Below, piece by piece: positions 23,381 to 34,699 of a stretch of DNA of 64,000 nucleotides (positions within the stretch are counted from its first letter, which is position 1; each line of letters opens with the position of its first letter). Below the pieces are notes generated by a model. It saw only the letters and a program-made list of their open reading frames with translations, was not told the DNA's origin and made no database searches. The stretch is from NCBI GenBank assembly GCA_036346395.1, contig CM070594.1, positions 23,345,385 to 23,409,384 of the forward strand. Reading direction: 5' to 3'. The position numbers were made by a program, and so were the translations under genes. The stretch is from Hsuehochloa calcarea (lineage: Eukaryota > Streptophyta > Magnoliopsida > Poales > Poaceae).

Positions 23381-26300
23381 TAGGACTATATTTATGTATT
23401 CTGAGTTAGTGCTACGATCAACAGCTAGTTCACACAATGACAACATCAATGAAAATCATATTTATATAATGAAATAGCTATAAAAAAAGTAAATTATTAT
23501 TAAATAGTACCAACGAACCTTATAGTCAAAGTTTACATAGCTTGTCACGCAGTGCTTAAAGGACAAATATAACTCTTGCAACGAAAATAAGATAACTTGT
23601 GGTGGCTTTCTGATATACCTATAGGCAATCGAGTAGGGAGCGCGTTCCAGTTCGCATATTCTTCAAAGTACACCTCGTAGAACTCTGGATTTTCGGATTC
23701 TTCCTCGGCAACATATCAACAATGACATAAAGTCGTTAGTATATAAAGTACTCATCAAGTCATAAGGAATAGTATGCAACTAATATTCATGCAAGCCTTG
23801 AATAAATAAATAGTCTGTATGGTTATTTTGCATAAAGCAATTTTGACAGTAAATAGATTGTAAAGCATAGTTGAAAATATTATATAAATAAAGTAAACAA
23901 TTGCTTTGAAACAACTAGTGAAGTACTCGTTCAATTCCCAACCAACAACCATTCACATATTTTATGAAAATTCTATATCTAGTGTGAAATCCCCAGGCAT
24001 TGTCCATAACTGGGAACACGATTGTTCGAACAGTTTTAACACTCTGCAGAGGTTGTACAGCTTTACCCACAAAAGATAATCAACTTAATATGTCAGCCAA
24101 GACACGCTACTATAGTCATACGACTAAGTGATTATCAAAAGGCATTTGCAAATTTATGTCTTAACCCAGTTCTGCCCACTAAGATTTCACCACCGAATGG
24201 ACATTGCACCCATTCGGGGCCCCCTCTTGCGCCATTGTGAATATCCATCGCAGAATTCATGCTTCCAAAAACAGAACTAAAATTAAGACACTGCTAATTA
24301 ATTAGCCAGGTCCATACTATACTGGACATGTGGTTGTATGATAAGGCCCAGTTCAATGGTGCATAAGATTAAGTCATTAGTGATTACCAGACGAGACTGC
24401 CTCATCCAAAAGAATGTGTCTCGCACCCTTTTACTGCATGATCACTCACTTGAGCATAAATCATTTTATTCACCCAAACCCATGACAATCTGTGCCATGA
24501 TACAAAATTTTATAATAGCAGCATCGCACCACAACTTGTACAACAGTGACATCGCACCAAAGTTGCACAACATTGGCATCGCACCACAATTCGATAGTTA
24601 ATTAAGTCAAATTTAATATTATTGAACATCTGATCATGAGCCTATCGTAACTAAGGGCCTGTTTGGTATGGCTCCAACTCCCAGCTTCTTAGTTGGAGTA
24701 GGTGGAGTCATGCCAAACGGTCCAGCTCCAACAAAAAATTGAATTTGGAGTTTGAGAATCTGGAGCGGTCAGAGTGCATTTTTGAGTGCGAGAAGGTCGC
24801 TCCCGCATGGAGCGATCATCCGATTCTGAAAATACCCTAAAATTAAGATAAAATTACCCACCAAATGCCATCCAATAAAACCCCCCTCGCCCATCCAATA
24901 AAACAAGGGTAGTATAGTCTTTTAACAAAGATCTTTCTCATTCCTAGAGCTGGAGTTAACTTTCTAACCAAACACCTCCGTAGACTACTCCAACTTCTCA
25001 TAGGAGTGGATCCAAGAGTGAAGCTGGAGTTGGAGCTGTAAAAAATTGGAGCAGAGCCGTACCAAACAGGGCCTAAGTAGGACTAAGCATACTACGCCAC
25101 TCATGTTGGTATTACAATTATATCCAACTAATATCAACCCTTCCTGTGGTGTCAAAGGATACATGTCATTCACAATAGTCAAGGTGGCATAATGTCAATT
25201 AGATAATTAGCTACTCCTGAAAACAATTGATATAAAATTAACAATGAATATTGATATAAAATAATATAATTTTACAATAATGGGTACAAAATGATCAAAG
25301 GTCTACGACTTTCCTTCATCGAAGGATGGAGATACTCGTGCAAACTTATCCAAGCCGGACTCGACAACGATGGAATCTAAGCACGCAAAATGATACTAAT
25401 AAATAACAATAAAATCCAAATAAAATCCAAAAACATATATATAATTAGTACCAATAGAGAAATATTAAATTTAGATGACTTTAGGAACAAGAATCGACGA
25501 AATCGGAAGTCGCATGAAGGATAATGAACGCCCAAAAGTTTGTCCGAAAAGGAAATTCAGAAAAAAGAGAAGGATGAAAATATACCAAAGAATATATTTT
25601 TTTTCAGAATTAAGAGTTTACTCAAGACACAAGTGGGTCCCATTTGGAAGTGGCACAAGGAACAACTAGAAGGAAGAAACAGAGGAGGAGATAGGGGAGC
25701 TCTAGGCGCACGGGGCAAGAGGTGGCGACAGTGAGGGGCGGAGCAGAGGCCGGCGGCGATGGCAAAAATGGGTTGGGAAGGGGACGTGGAGGCGGTAGGA
25801 GGTGACGGTGGTAGGAGGTGGCGGCAGCGATGGTGGCCGGTGGCAGCACCGGCACGGGTGGAGGCGCACGGGTGGGGCAGGGCGATGGTGCTCCGACGGT
25901 GGCCGTACAAAGGTGGCGCGAGCATAAGCTGTGTGGCTCGCGAGGGGATGTGGCCGACTGGGTTGGGGAGGCCCGAGGATGGCCAAGGCTGTGGGGATGA
26001 TTGTGCGGTGGCGTCGGCATGCTCCGGCGATGGAAATTCCAAAATTGAGGAGTGGGATAGAAAGAAGATGACGGAGAACACGACGTGACGCGGTTAATTT
26101 GATGGAAAATTCACCAGAGAAGAAGATCGATGCGTTGGCGACTTGATCAGACTTGAGGAAGAAGAAGAATGGCGTCGTGCGTTTTGGCCAAACGGAGGGG
26201 AGTTAGACACTATGGTTTGGGGTGAATCGAAGAGGGGAGCAAGGGACACGCGGTGCTCCCTTTATAGGGCGAAGGCGGTACTTATATTGACGGGGAACGC

Positions 26301-26903
26301 CAGCAGAAAAAGGGTGATGGTTTTGTTTGACATTGAACATCGACGGGAAACGACAAAATTGAATGTGTGGGATGATGGTGGCGTGCAGTTGAAGGTGGCA
26401 TGACGTGGGTGACAGTAGTGGGATCATTGTGCCTCTGACGGAAGTGGAAACGGTGCTTCATGCGCGACGAACGGGTGGCGGGTAGCGGCGGTGCACAGCG
26501 GCTTGGTTTGGTTGAAATTGGGCGCGAGGGCAAGGGTGGCGAGTGCGGCTAGCGCGGCGCCGGGACCGAGGGCGGCGTGGTCGGGCGGTGAGGGCGGCAT
26601 CGGTGGCAAGGGGCGCAAGCGGCTCCGTCAGAAAGAAGAACAGAGGGAGAGAGTCACGAGAAAAGAAGAAGAAAGAAAGAAAAAGGAAATGGAAAGAAAG
26701 AAAGAAAGAAAATTCCATAAAATTATGTGGAACCTAAAGAACTTGAATAAATCAAATTGGAATTTAAGTGAAGTTTATTTTAATCATTTAATTTTTTTTA
26801 TTTTCTGAAATATCAATTTAAGCTTTAATTAATTAAATAAAATGCAAATGATTCCTTTTAATTTTTAAAGTTTTCAAAAAGACTTCAAAATTGGGATGTT
26901 TGG
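23380..26903 (-). mobile_element. Gypsy-type LTR (minus) carrying a MITE
   Basis: The right end reads AAAATTGGGATGTT, the degenerate complement of AACATCCCAATTTT. Shared LTR blocks in order are AGTTTACATAG (23533), ACTCTGCAGAGGTTGTACAG (24042), GTCAAGGTGGCATAA (25178) and TACAAAATGATCAAAGG (25286). A minus-strand TATAAA at 26261-26266 fits the LTR promoter. The left boundary is estimated from alignment with the 13624 LTR; no TSD was identified. GC-rich 25680-26640 yields overlapping frames without protein similarity. Confidence 0.7.
24655..25073. mobile_element. Tourist-like MITE (PIF/Harbinger type)
   Basis: 419 bp with 20-bp terminal inverted repeats starting GGGCCTGTTTGGTATGG on the left and GGCCCTGTTTGGTACGG on the complement of the right, with two mismatches. 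It is flanked by the 3-bp direct repeat TAA (24652-24654, 25074-25076), as in Tourist elements. Subterminal TCCAACT/AGTTGGAG blocks are also inverted. There is no coding capacity. A hAT origin is the alternative but would need an 8-bp TSD, which is not seen. Confidence 0.85.
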
Positions 26904-27873
26904 CCGGTGGAATAACTTTTCCTTCGGGAGCAGAGCTAGCATTAAGAAGTGGAAAAATGTCTTCATAAAAAGGAAAAGTAAAACGTGAAGGGAAATGCAT
27001 CACAACGTGCACATGCACCTACACCCACTGTCCTCACCATCTATTTTTGCTCCGAGATTCGCGTGCTCATTCTCCCTCTTCCTTCCCTCTCTCTCCCGAC
27101 TCACACGCCCTCTCCCGGTCCCGGCTCGCCGCTGCCACAGAGCCGCGCATCGCCCCACCCACCCACCTGCCGCTGGAAGGAGGGGGGAGACGGAGAGCAC
27201 GGATATCGGAGCAAAATAGAGACTCGAAGGTGAAATGCTACGAAGCAAAGCGGTAGATGCTGCCAAACTATACTAGATGCAAATGGTTTAGTTGAATACG
27301 TTCGTACTTAGACGAGTGTGCCCAACGTGCTCTACGTTTTATTCACGCAGCGTAGTAAAGCTTGCAGAGGATCTCACATCATTCACAGGAAGAACGATAT
27401 ATATCTTCGATGAACATTCCACCATAGGAGAATTGTTCTGAGCGTTTGGTGCTGCAAGTCTACCTAGTTCTGGAACGCACGAATATTGCTTCCGAGTAGA
27501 GACAGCGGCACAAATACACAATGTACAAATTGATGAAACCGCAGCAGCATTTTTTCTCCTTCTGCCCCAACGCTTAGGCCTCATTAATTCAGATGCACAT
27601 GGTGTACTACGTGATAGCACTGACTCGTTGCATTGCACCTTTCTTCTTCAGTGGCGAAGAGAAGATTAGAATGCAGTTGAGGGCACGTTAACATAATTGA
27701 AAGGGAAACAAGGATTAACATACATGTTCTGTCCCTAATTAAGGCTCAACGAACGAATCAGCTGAGTGACATGCCGAAGACTCCACACACAGGATGATGG
27801 CAACTTGAGAAGAAAGAGAATAGACGGGGTTAAGTACCCCGCTCATGTACAAAAATCAACAGAAGAAGTTAAT
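26904..27873. other. Spacer upstream of retroelement, small inverted-repeat unit
   Basis: No gene recognised. The minus frame at 27339-27638 has no recognisable similarity. It includes the possible foldback element 27041-27220. Confidence 0.45.
27041..27220. repeat. Possible short foldback/MITE-like unit
   Basis: TATTTTTGCTCCGAGATTCG at the left pairs imperfectly with the complement of ATATCGGAGCAAAATAG at the right (about 28-bp arms). The interior is C-rich then G-rich. No convincing TSD, so class is unknown. Confidence 0.45.
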
Positions 27874-27878
27874 AATCC

Positions 27879-28821
27879 TGATACGGTCATAAGTACTACC
27901 ATAGCAATAGTTTGTATCTATAAATTGTAAACTAATGCTAGAACTCAAATTAGTGCTATTGGTGTTGTTTTGCAGCAAAAGGTAAAACAAAACGTTGTGA
28001 ATTAGCCGAGGGTGGATGTGGATGCTGGCCAACGAGAGGGAACGTGCTCTCGGGATAAAACCCTAGCGCATGTGGGTGGTCAAGAAAGACATATGGTGAC
28101 ATGATAGCAGGGGTTGCATTGGCGTCAAAGTAAGCATCAAGTGCATGGAACAAGTTCGCGTAAGAAGCTAAGAAAAGAAAAGCCCACAACACAAGGAAAA
28201 CCGAGAGGGAGACTTGGCCATGCATAGGGAGGACGCCGGGAACATGGCATGTGGGTTGGTTCAGTTTGGATCCAATTCGGACAGCCAATTGGTGTTTAAT
28301 ATTTTTATTCCGAAATTAGAGTAGTTTAAATTTTGAATTAAAGTAGGAGTTTGCAATAGGATCTTGATCGGAGATTACTGTTCACCGACTCATATTACTT
28401 TTCATCCGCGTGTACTGTTCATCGATTCTATCTGTGCTTGCGTGGGAGGCTATATAAACCCCACTGGCCGCACCATGGAGGTGGACAAATTATGATTTAG
28501 ATAGTAAATATCAGAAAAACCGTTTGGAGCATATCGTGTATTCATGAGTTGTGAGATGAGTTGAAGAGATTGAGGGAGAAAGATTGAGAGAGAGATCAAG
28601 ATATCCATCTCTTGCTTCGGAGCATTGTTCACGGAGAGTATTGTTCACCGGAGGATACTACTTTCAATTCAATCTATTAGATTGGTTTGTGAGTGCATTG
28701 ATTTTCTTGAAATTCAATTCATCGAATTGGTTTGTAACATTGCTACTGATATTCAAGTGGTACCGTGAAATATTAGGCCAAAAATCGGGATCCATCGAAT
28801 CAGCTAGTTGGATCTTTATCA
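27879..28821 (+). repeat. 5' LTR of non-autonomous element
   Basis: Begins TGATACGGTCATAAG and ends GGATCTTTATCA. TATATAAA at 28451-28458 is a likely LTR promoter. Confidence 0.92.
28451..28458 (+). promoter_or_regulatory. TATA box of LTR
   Basis: TATATAAA in the 5' LTR. The matching position of the 3' LTR reads TACATAAA, i.e. mutated. Confidence 0.6.
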
Positions 28822-28823
28822 GG

Positions 28824-28834
28824 TGGTATCAGAG
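28824..28834 (+). other. Primer-binding site (tRNA-Met type)
   Basis: TGGTATCAGAG two bases after the 5' LTR end. Confidence 0.88.
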
Positions 28835-28854
28835 TTTTAGTTGCTCACGGTACT

Positions 28855-29484
28855 TTGTTGCTGCGAAGATCAAAGATCGACATGGCCGACATGAAGGAGA
28901 TGAAGTTGGTCATGCAATTTAGCTATACTATAGATCAATGTGATGAGGATCCACTCTACGAGCCGAGCTACATATTCTTCAATTGGTGTCGAGTGGGGAA
29001 CACAGATTGTGCTATGATAATCGATACGGGAAGCTTGACAAATGCTATAGGTCAAACACTTATGGACAGATTGGGGTTGGTAACAAAGCCATATCTAGAG
29101 TCATATTAGTTGCTTTGGAGGTTCAAGCACATTCCGATCACAAAACAAGTGGATGTAAAATTTTCTTTAAACAGGGATACTGCTGTTGTTAGTTGTCATG
29201 TGATTCCTATGCATATGCGAGCATGTTCGTTGGTTATTGATGCATATTGGTTGAAAGAACAGAACATACACCGAGTTGCATCACATCCTGTCATGTGTTA
29301 CTCTTTTCCATGGAGAGAAACGCGAAAAGAGATTACATCTTGGTCCTCATCAAGGTACTTTGAAGATAGACAACGAAGAGACAGGGTCCAAGAAGACATT
29401 AAAGAGCAACGAAAAATAATAAAGGCAAAGAAACGAGAAGAAGAACGGTTGGCCGAGGAAGAAAAGAAAAAAAATCAGAATTGA
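28855..29484 (+). pseudogene. Retropepsin-like module 1 (interrupted)
   Basis: One reading frame with a single in-frame TAG at 29107. It includes an aspartic protease active-site motif IIDTGSLTNAIGQTL (about 29014-29060), then LLWRFKHIPITKQVDVKFSL and CHVIPMHMRACSLVID, which align in order with module 2 downstream. The C-terminus is a highly charged R/K/E-rich segment ending at 29484. In functional Gypsy elements this domain cleaves the Gag-Pol polyprotein; with the stop codon and no Pol it is presumed inactive. Confidence 0.7.
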
Positions 29485-29573
29485 CGGCCCTTCTTTCTAC
29501 CAAAAACAGCAAGAGGAGGAGTCCTCTCATGATGACAAAACCACCGGCGAGGCACCGCAAGACGGTCTTTGCA

Positions 29574-30032
29574 TGCTGACCAAGACGGTTCGAGTTGACA
29601 ACACTTCAATTCTCACAATGGGGCAGCGAACCAACATGTTCAAATCTGAGTGCAAAATCAGTGGCAAAGTTTGCAAGCTTATCGTTGATGGTGGAAGCTA
29701 CAACAACATCATTAGCAAGGGTTTGGTACAAGCTTTAGGGTTAACAACATAGCGACATCCTGAACCGTATTATGCACAATGGTTACATAATGTCGGTAAG
29801 CTGAAAATTAAACACCGTGTCAAAGTTTGTTTTTCAGTGGGAGACTATCACGACAGGTGGAGTGTGATGTTGTGCCTATGCATGCATGTCACTTGCTGTT
29901 GGGGCGTCCGTGGCAGTATGATTGCAATGCTATGCACCATGAGAGATCCAACAAGTACTCTTTGGTGCATCGGGAAAGATCATATACCCTGTCTCTTATG
30001 CCAGAGGAGATTACCGCTAAAAGGCGATCGTA
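29574..30032 (+). pseudogene. Retropepsin-like module 2 (interrupted)
   Basis: The segment contains CKLIVDGGSYNNIISKGLV (about 29670-29727; DGG replaces the usual DTG, as in several plant Gypsy families), then an in-frame TAG near 29750. It continues with WLHNVGKLKIKHRVKVCFS, then after a frameshift near 29830 VECDVVPMHACHLLLGRPW and NKYSLVHRERSYTL. This is the standard plant Gypsy protease block between gag and reverse transcriptase, and the same block is seen in the relic at 54100-54420. Broken by a stop and a frameshift. Confidence 0.78.
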
Positions 30033-30119
30033 AAGACTACCCCGACGAAGATTCCTGAGGTTACACAAAAGACGAGGATGTCTTTTCACGAGGATGTCTT
30101 TTCTTGAAGAAAGAGATGA

Positions 30120-31091
30120 TGATACGGCCATAAGTACTACCAAAGCAATGGTTTGCATCCCTAAATTGCAAACTAATGTTAGAACTCAAATTGATTCCAT
30201 TGGTGTTGTTTTGCAACAAAACATAAAACAAAACGTTGTGAAGGCCGAGAGGGTGGATGGAGATGCTGGCCAATGAAAGGGAATGTGCTCTCGGGATAAA
30301 ACCCTAGCGTATGCGGGTGGTCAAGAAATACATATGGTGACATGGCAGCAAGGGTTGCATTGGCGTCAAAGTAAGCATCAAGTGTATGGAATAAGTTCGC
30401 GTAAAAAGCTAAGAGAAGGAAAGCCCACGACACAAGGGAAACCGAGAGAGAGACTTGGCCATGCATGGGGAGGATGCCGAGAACATGACACGTGGGTTGG
30501 TTCAGTTTGTATCCAATTCGGACAGCCAATTGGTGTTTAATATTTTTATTCTGAAATTAGAGTAGTTTAAATTTTGAATTAAAGTAGGTGATTGTAATAG
30601 GATCTGGTTTGGATTACTGTTCAAGCGACTATTCACCGACTCGGATTACTATTCATCTTCGTGTACTATTTATCCGATTCTATGTGTGCTTACATGGGAT
30701 GCTACATAAACCCTCCGTGGCCGCACCATGTAGGAGGAAAAAAATATGATTTAGATAATAAATATTAGAAAAGCCGTTTTGATGCATATCGTGTGTTCAT
30801 GAGTTATGAGATGAGTTGAAGAGATTGAGGGAGAAAGATTGAGAGGAGATCAAGATATCCATCTCTTGCTTCGGAGCATTGTTCACCCCAGAGCACTGTT
30901 CACGAGGAGTACCGTTCACCGAAGGATACTACTTTCAATTCAATCTATTAGATTAGTTTGCGAGTGCATTATTTTCTTACAATTCAATTCATCAAATTGG
31001 TTTTTGAGATTGCTACTGATCTTTAAGTGGTACCGTAAAAGATTGAGCCAACAATTAGGATTCATCTAAGCAGCTAGTTGAACCCTTATCA
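30120..31091 (+). repeat. 3' LTR of non-autonomous element
   Basis: Direct repeat of 27879-28821. Its last 18 bp are included in the 102-bp tandem duplication that follows. Confidence 0.92.
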
Positions 31092-31277
31092 AATCCCAAA
31101 TATTAATAGAGCTAAATTGTCATAATACAAAGAACAGGACCCCTGTTCCCTCAAGCTGACTAAATCTCATCTCTGCTAGTTGGACCCTTATCAAATCCCA
31201 AATATTAATAGAGCTAAATTGTCAGAATACAAAGAACAGGACCCCTGTTCCCTCAAGCTGACTAAATCTCATCTATG
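31074..31277 (+). repeat. 102-bp tandem duplication spanning the LTR/flank junction
   Basis: The segment beginning CTAGTTGAACCCTTATCA (31074) recurs at 31176 as CTAGTTGGACCCTTATCA, followed by nearly identical flanking DNA (AATCCCAAATATTAATAG...). The unit includes the end of the 3' LTR and its TSD, so the duplication postdates the insertion. Confidence 0.93.
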
Positions 31278-32326
31278 TTCCCGACAAGACACTTACATGC
31301 CAGATAAGATGTATTCTGATCTCACCCACCATTGTTTCAAAAATAAGCTGGATCAGCTGAGACCTAACAAGTACTAGTATTAGTTAACTAACCCCAAAGC
31401 TGTAACCGCAAAGATTCTCTCATCAACTCGTACAAAACTCAATTGTTTTCTCCATTTGGGACCAAGAAATTGATTATTGCTCTGAGGTCACAAAGGAGTG
31501 AACAGTGAACACAGCCTAGCTGCAGGGAAGTAGACGGATCCAAATGAGCCGTGTCTACCGGGCGTATAACATTATTGGTCCGCCCATCTTGTTGACCCGA
31601 TCCAGACACAGCACTGTTGACCCGGTCTAGGTCCAGTACGATCTATCGTACTTGGGTCATGATAGCAGCCCAGCGGGCCAGCTCGACATGACACATATAG
31701 CATATAGTTGCACGACCCGTTTAGCATCGGTCAGCTTGTTAGACACGACACAACACAACCCGGCCGATAAGCACGATTAGACTCGTTTAGTATCGGTCAA
31801 CCTGTTAGACGCCTGTTTGACACAACACAACTCGATAGGCACGATTAGACTTGTTTAGCAACGGTCGGCCCGTTAGGCACGGCAGCACATGACTCATTAG
31901 GTACAGACACGGTTTTAATTTTACATTTTTAATTTCTATACATTTTTTAGAATTTTACAATTTTTCAAAGTTTTCGGTCGAATATGGACTAAACAGTTCT
32001 AGCTACACAGCACATCCCGTAAACTCAGTGTGCCGTGCTTGGATCAACAGCTGAGCCCACAAACCGACACGAAACGGTCCATTTAACCACCCAAGCCGTG
32101 CCTAAACGGGCCCATCCGAGACGTGCCGACAGTTTGGACCGGTCTACAGGGAAGCTTCCATCACACATGGGGCCCGACTGGTTGTAGCCTGACAGGGAGC
32201 ATGTACATATGGTCCCAAAGAAGAAAAGCAAGGCAAATGGCACGACTTGTGCGCTACTAGCTTTTACACCTGCTTGACAAATTGTCCCTTCATTTCTCAT
32301 GGCAAAAAACCACTCCAGTGTGCTGC
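31278..32326. other. Upstream region of peroxidase gene
   Basis: No coding region. 31560-32140 holds diverged repeats of GACCCGTTTAGCATCGGTC / CGTTAGGCACG type, a common style of dispersed grass repeat. The proximal 180 bp before the TATA box look unique. Confidence 0.5.
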
Positions 32327-32333
32327 TATATAA
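32327..32333 (+). promoter_or_regulatory. TATA box of peroxidase gene
   Basis: TATATAA 73 bp before the start codon in CTGCTATATAACCACC, giving an expected transcription start near 32355-32365. Confidence 0.8.
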
Positions 32334-32405
32334 CCACCTCAGAGAACTAAGTACCAAAGCGACGCAGGGCCCTATCAAAGAACCAGAGCAAGCAACTAGC
32401 ATAAC

Positions 32406-34581
32406 ATGAGCTCCCTGAGCATGAAGTGCTTGTGCTTCACCTCGGCGCTTGCCATTATCCTTGCCCTTTTCCCGGCCATGGCTGTGGGCGCTGACCTCAA
32501 GGTCGGGTTCTACAGCAAGACCTGCCCGTCAGCAGAGACCCTGGTGCGGCAGGCGGTGGCCGCGGCCTTCAGGAACAACAGCGGCATCGCCGCGGGCCTC
32601 GTCCGGCTGCACTTCCACGACTGCTTCGTGAGAGTATGTACATGTTGCGCTTTACATTTTGCTATACCTGCACTGTTTACCTGGGAAAAGCCGGAAATGT
32701 AAGCTCATCGTAACAGCAAATAAGCAGACAGACAAACTGCAGTGATGATTAAGAAGAGTACCCTTTTTTTGCGTAATACACACATGGAAGTTTACTGATA
32801 ATGATGGAAAAATTATAATGGAAGTACCATAGCACTTCAGTTTTGCATCTCAGAGGCATGAGTTATTGCTGGTCCTAGATGTATGGGTATAGTTACCAGA
32901 AATGCAGTTAGTCCGAGGCACGGTATGAGATTTAGGTTCTTAGTTCGCCACTTTTTCTTTCAATTTTTACCGTGAATACGAACCTCGTACCTTAAATCAA
33001 TTTGGGTTCAACGAATCCTATTTGTGATTCATAGAGTTTTATAGCGAATTCGGTAACTATTTGTGGACTGTGGCCACGACAGACCTGTGCTGTTTTTGAC
33101 CAGGCTTAGTATAGCAGATCTCTCTTACCAAACATGCTTAGTTGGAAAGTGCAGTGTCATCTACATCTACTCGTAGCTAAAACCATCGACAGATAGATGC
33201 GCAACATACAGGTGTCTAGCACAGTTTTCTTTGGGGGTGATGATTAATTTGCATCCACAAATAAAGATCCCCTGTACACTTGCTCTGTCCAACTCTCAAC
33301 AGATAAGTCAAATTTGGCTAATGGCACACACACTCCTATAAATATAAATCTTAATTGGTATAATGAATTTACATTAGCTGTCAGCATCAGCAAATCTCCC
33401 AGGGAAAAAAGATGATATGCAGTATTGATCAGTCAACACTGCTTTTGCATATACCACGAAAAAACTTAAATGTTAAGAACAGGCTAAAGAGAAACAAGCA
33501 TATCTTGTCTATCCTATCCTGAAGGCTAATGCATCACAGTTCATACTCAACCAACATTTGTGCATAAAGACTAAAGAGCTGATCTAATGGCATACAAAAT
33601 ACACCATTCTATTTATATGTCTCTACAGGGATGCGACGGCTCAGTCCTTATTGACTCGACGGCAAACAACACTGCGGAGAAAGATGCACCCCCCAACAAC
33701 CCTAGCCTCCGTGGATTCGAGGTCATTGACGCTGCAAAGAAGGCAATCGAGGCCCAATGCCCCAAGACAGTCTCCTGTGCTGACATCCTTGCCTTCGCTG
33801 CCCGAGACAGCATTGCGCTAGCAGGTAATGTTACTTACAAAGTACCCACGGGGCGCCGCGACGGCAGAATATCCATTGACCAGGATGCCCTCGACAATCT
33901 GCCCTCGCCGCTCTCAAACGCGTCTGAGTTGGTCGGCAACTTCACCCTCAAGAACCTCACTGCTGAGGACATGGTCATCCTCTCTGGCGCTCACACCATA
34001 GGTGTCTCGCACTGCTCATCCTTCACGAACAGGCTCTACGGCTTTAGCAACACCAGTGAGGTATACCGATATTCAGAAGTATAGTTTTACTTACAGAGAT
34101 CAACATGTTCGTTTGCAGCTTACAGTATGCAACTAGTGTTTCTTCTTGTAAACACCTGCTGTGGTTCCAGGTTGATCCTACAATAAGCTCTGCCTATGCC
34201 TTCCTGCTCAAGAACATATGCCCTGCCAACAGCAGCCAGTTCTTCCCAAACACAACAACCGCGATGGACATCATCACCCCGACGGTGCTCGACAACAAGT
34301 ATTACGTGGGTCTGACAAACAACCTAGGCCTGTTCACATCAGACCAGGCATTGCTCACAAACTCGACTCTGAAAACATCGGTTGACGAGTTTGTGAAGAG
34401 CGACAAAAGATGGAAGAGCAAGTTTGTCAAGTCCATGGTTAAGATGGGCAATATTGAGGTGCTAACAGGAACACAAGGAGAGATTAGGCTCAACTGCAGG
34501 GTCATAAACAGAGGGAGTGCTGGTCTTGAGCTTAGGACTGGCCCTGACTCTGGTGAAATCACTGAAATAGCAACAAGCTAG
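32406..34581 (+). CDS. Class III (secretory) plant peroxidase, three exons
   Basis: Exons 32406-32633, 33629-34060 and 34171-34581 join with GT-AG introns of 995 and 110 bp, both phase 0, to give 356 residues. Residues 1-29 form a signal peptide (hydrophobic SALAIILALFPAMAVGA), so the mature enzyme enters the secretory pathway to the wall or vacuole. It is a haem enzyme reducing H2O2 while oxidising phenolics. Visible hallmarks: distal site RLHFHDCFV with catalytic Arg and His (exon 1 end), VSCADILAFAARD, proximal haem ligand His in ILSGAHTIGVSHC, and all eight conserved cysteines (TCPS, HDCF, GCDG, QCPK, SCAD, SHCS, ICPA, NCRV). After RLNCRVIN a C-terminal tail of about 23 residues (to GEITEIATS) extends beyond many family members and could be a sorting signal. 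Exon 1 is strikingly GC-rich, as in many grass genes. No lesion is seen; it looks functional. Confidence 0.96.
32634..33628 (+). other. Intron 1 of peroxidase gene
   Basis: Starts GTATGT directly after the codon for Arg in HDCFVR and ends CTCTACAG before GGATGCGACGG. The position after HFHDCFVR is a classic peroxidase intron site. No transposon termini were recognised in it. Confidence 0.92.
34061..34170 (+). other. Intron 2 of peroxidase gene
   Basis: GTATAC...TTCCAG between the NTSE codons and VDPTIS, with frame preserved. Confidence 0.92.
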
Positions 34582-34664
34582 TGGGTGTTCGCACAGTGTG
34601 GTCTTCGGTAACTCAATAAGAGTAAGTCAATAAGTCGAGCGTTTAGGTTGTTGCTTTTGACAAG

Positions 34665-34670
34665 AATAAA
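34665..34670 (+). terminator. Polyadenylation signal of peroxidase gene
   Basis: AATAAA 84 bp after the stop codon. An earlier near-match AATAAG at 34615 is also possible. Confidence 0.55.
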
Positions 34671-34699
34671 AGAAAACAAACATACAAAAAAAAACCTGG

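Larger units (their letters stand above)
27879..31091 (+). mobile_element. Non-autonomous LTR retrotransposon with only protease-like modules
   Basis: Direct LTRs at 27879-28821 and 30120-31091, both TGATACGG...TTATCA, flank a 1298-bp interior. A 5-bp TSD AATCC lies at 27874-27878 and 31092-31096. The tRNA-Met-type PBS TGGTATCAGAG is at 28824-28834 and a purine-rich tract precedes the 3' LTR. The interior encodes two successive retropepsin-like modules of Gypsy type but no reverse transcriptase, RNase H or integrase, so it must depend on enzymes supplied in trans. The LTRs differ by substitutions and indels (943 versus 972 bp), so it is not recent. Confidence 0.93.
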
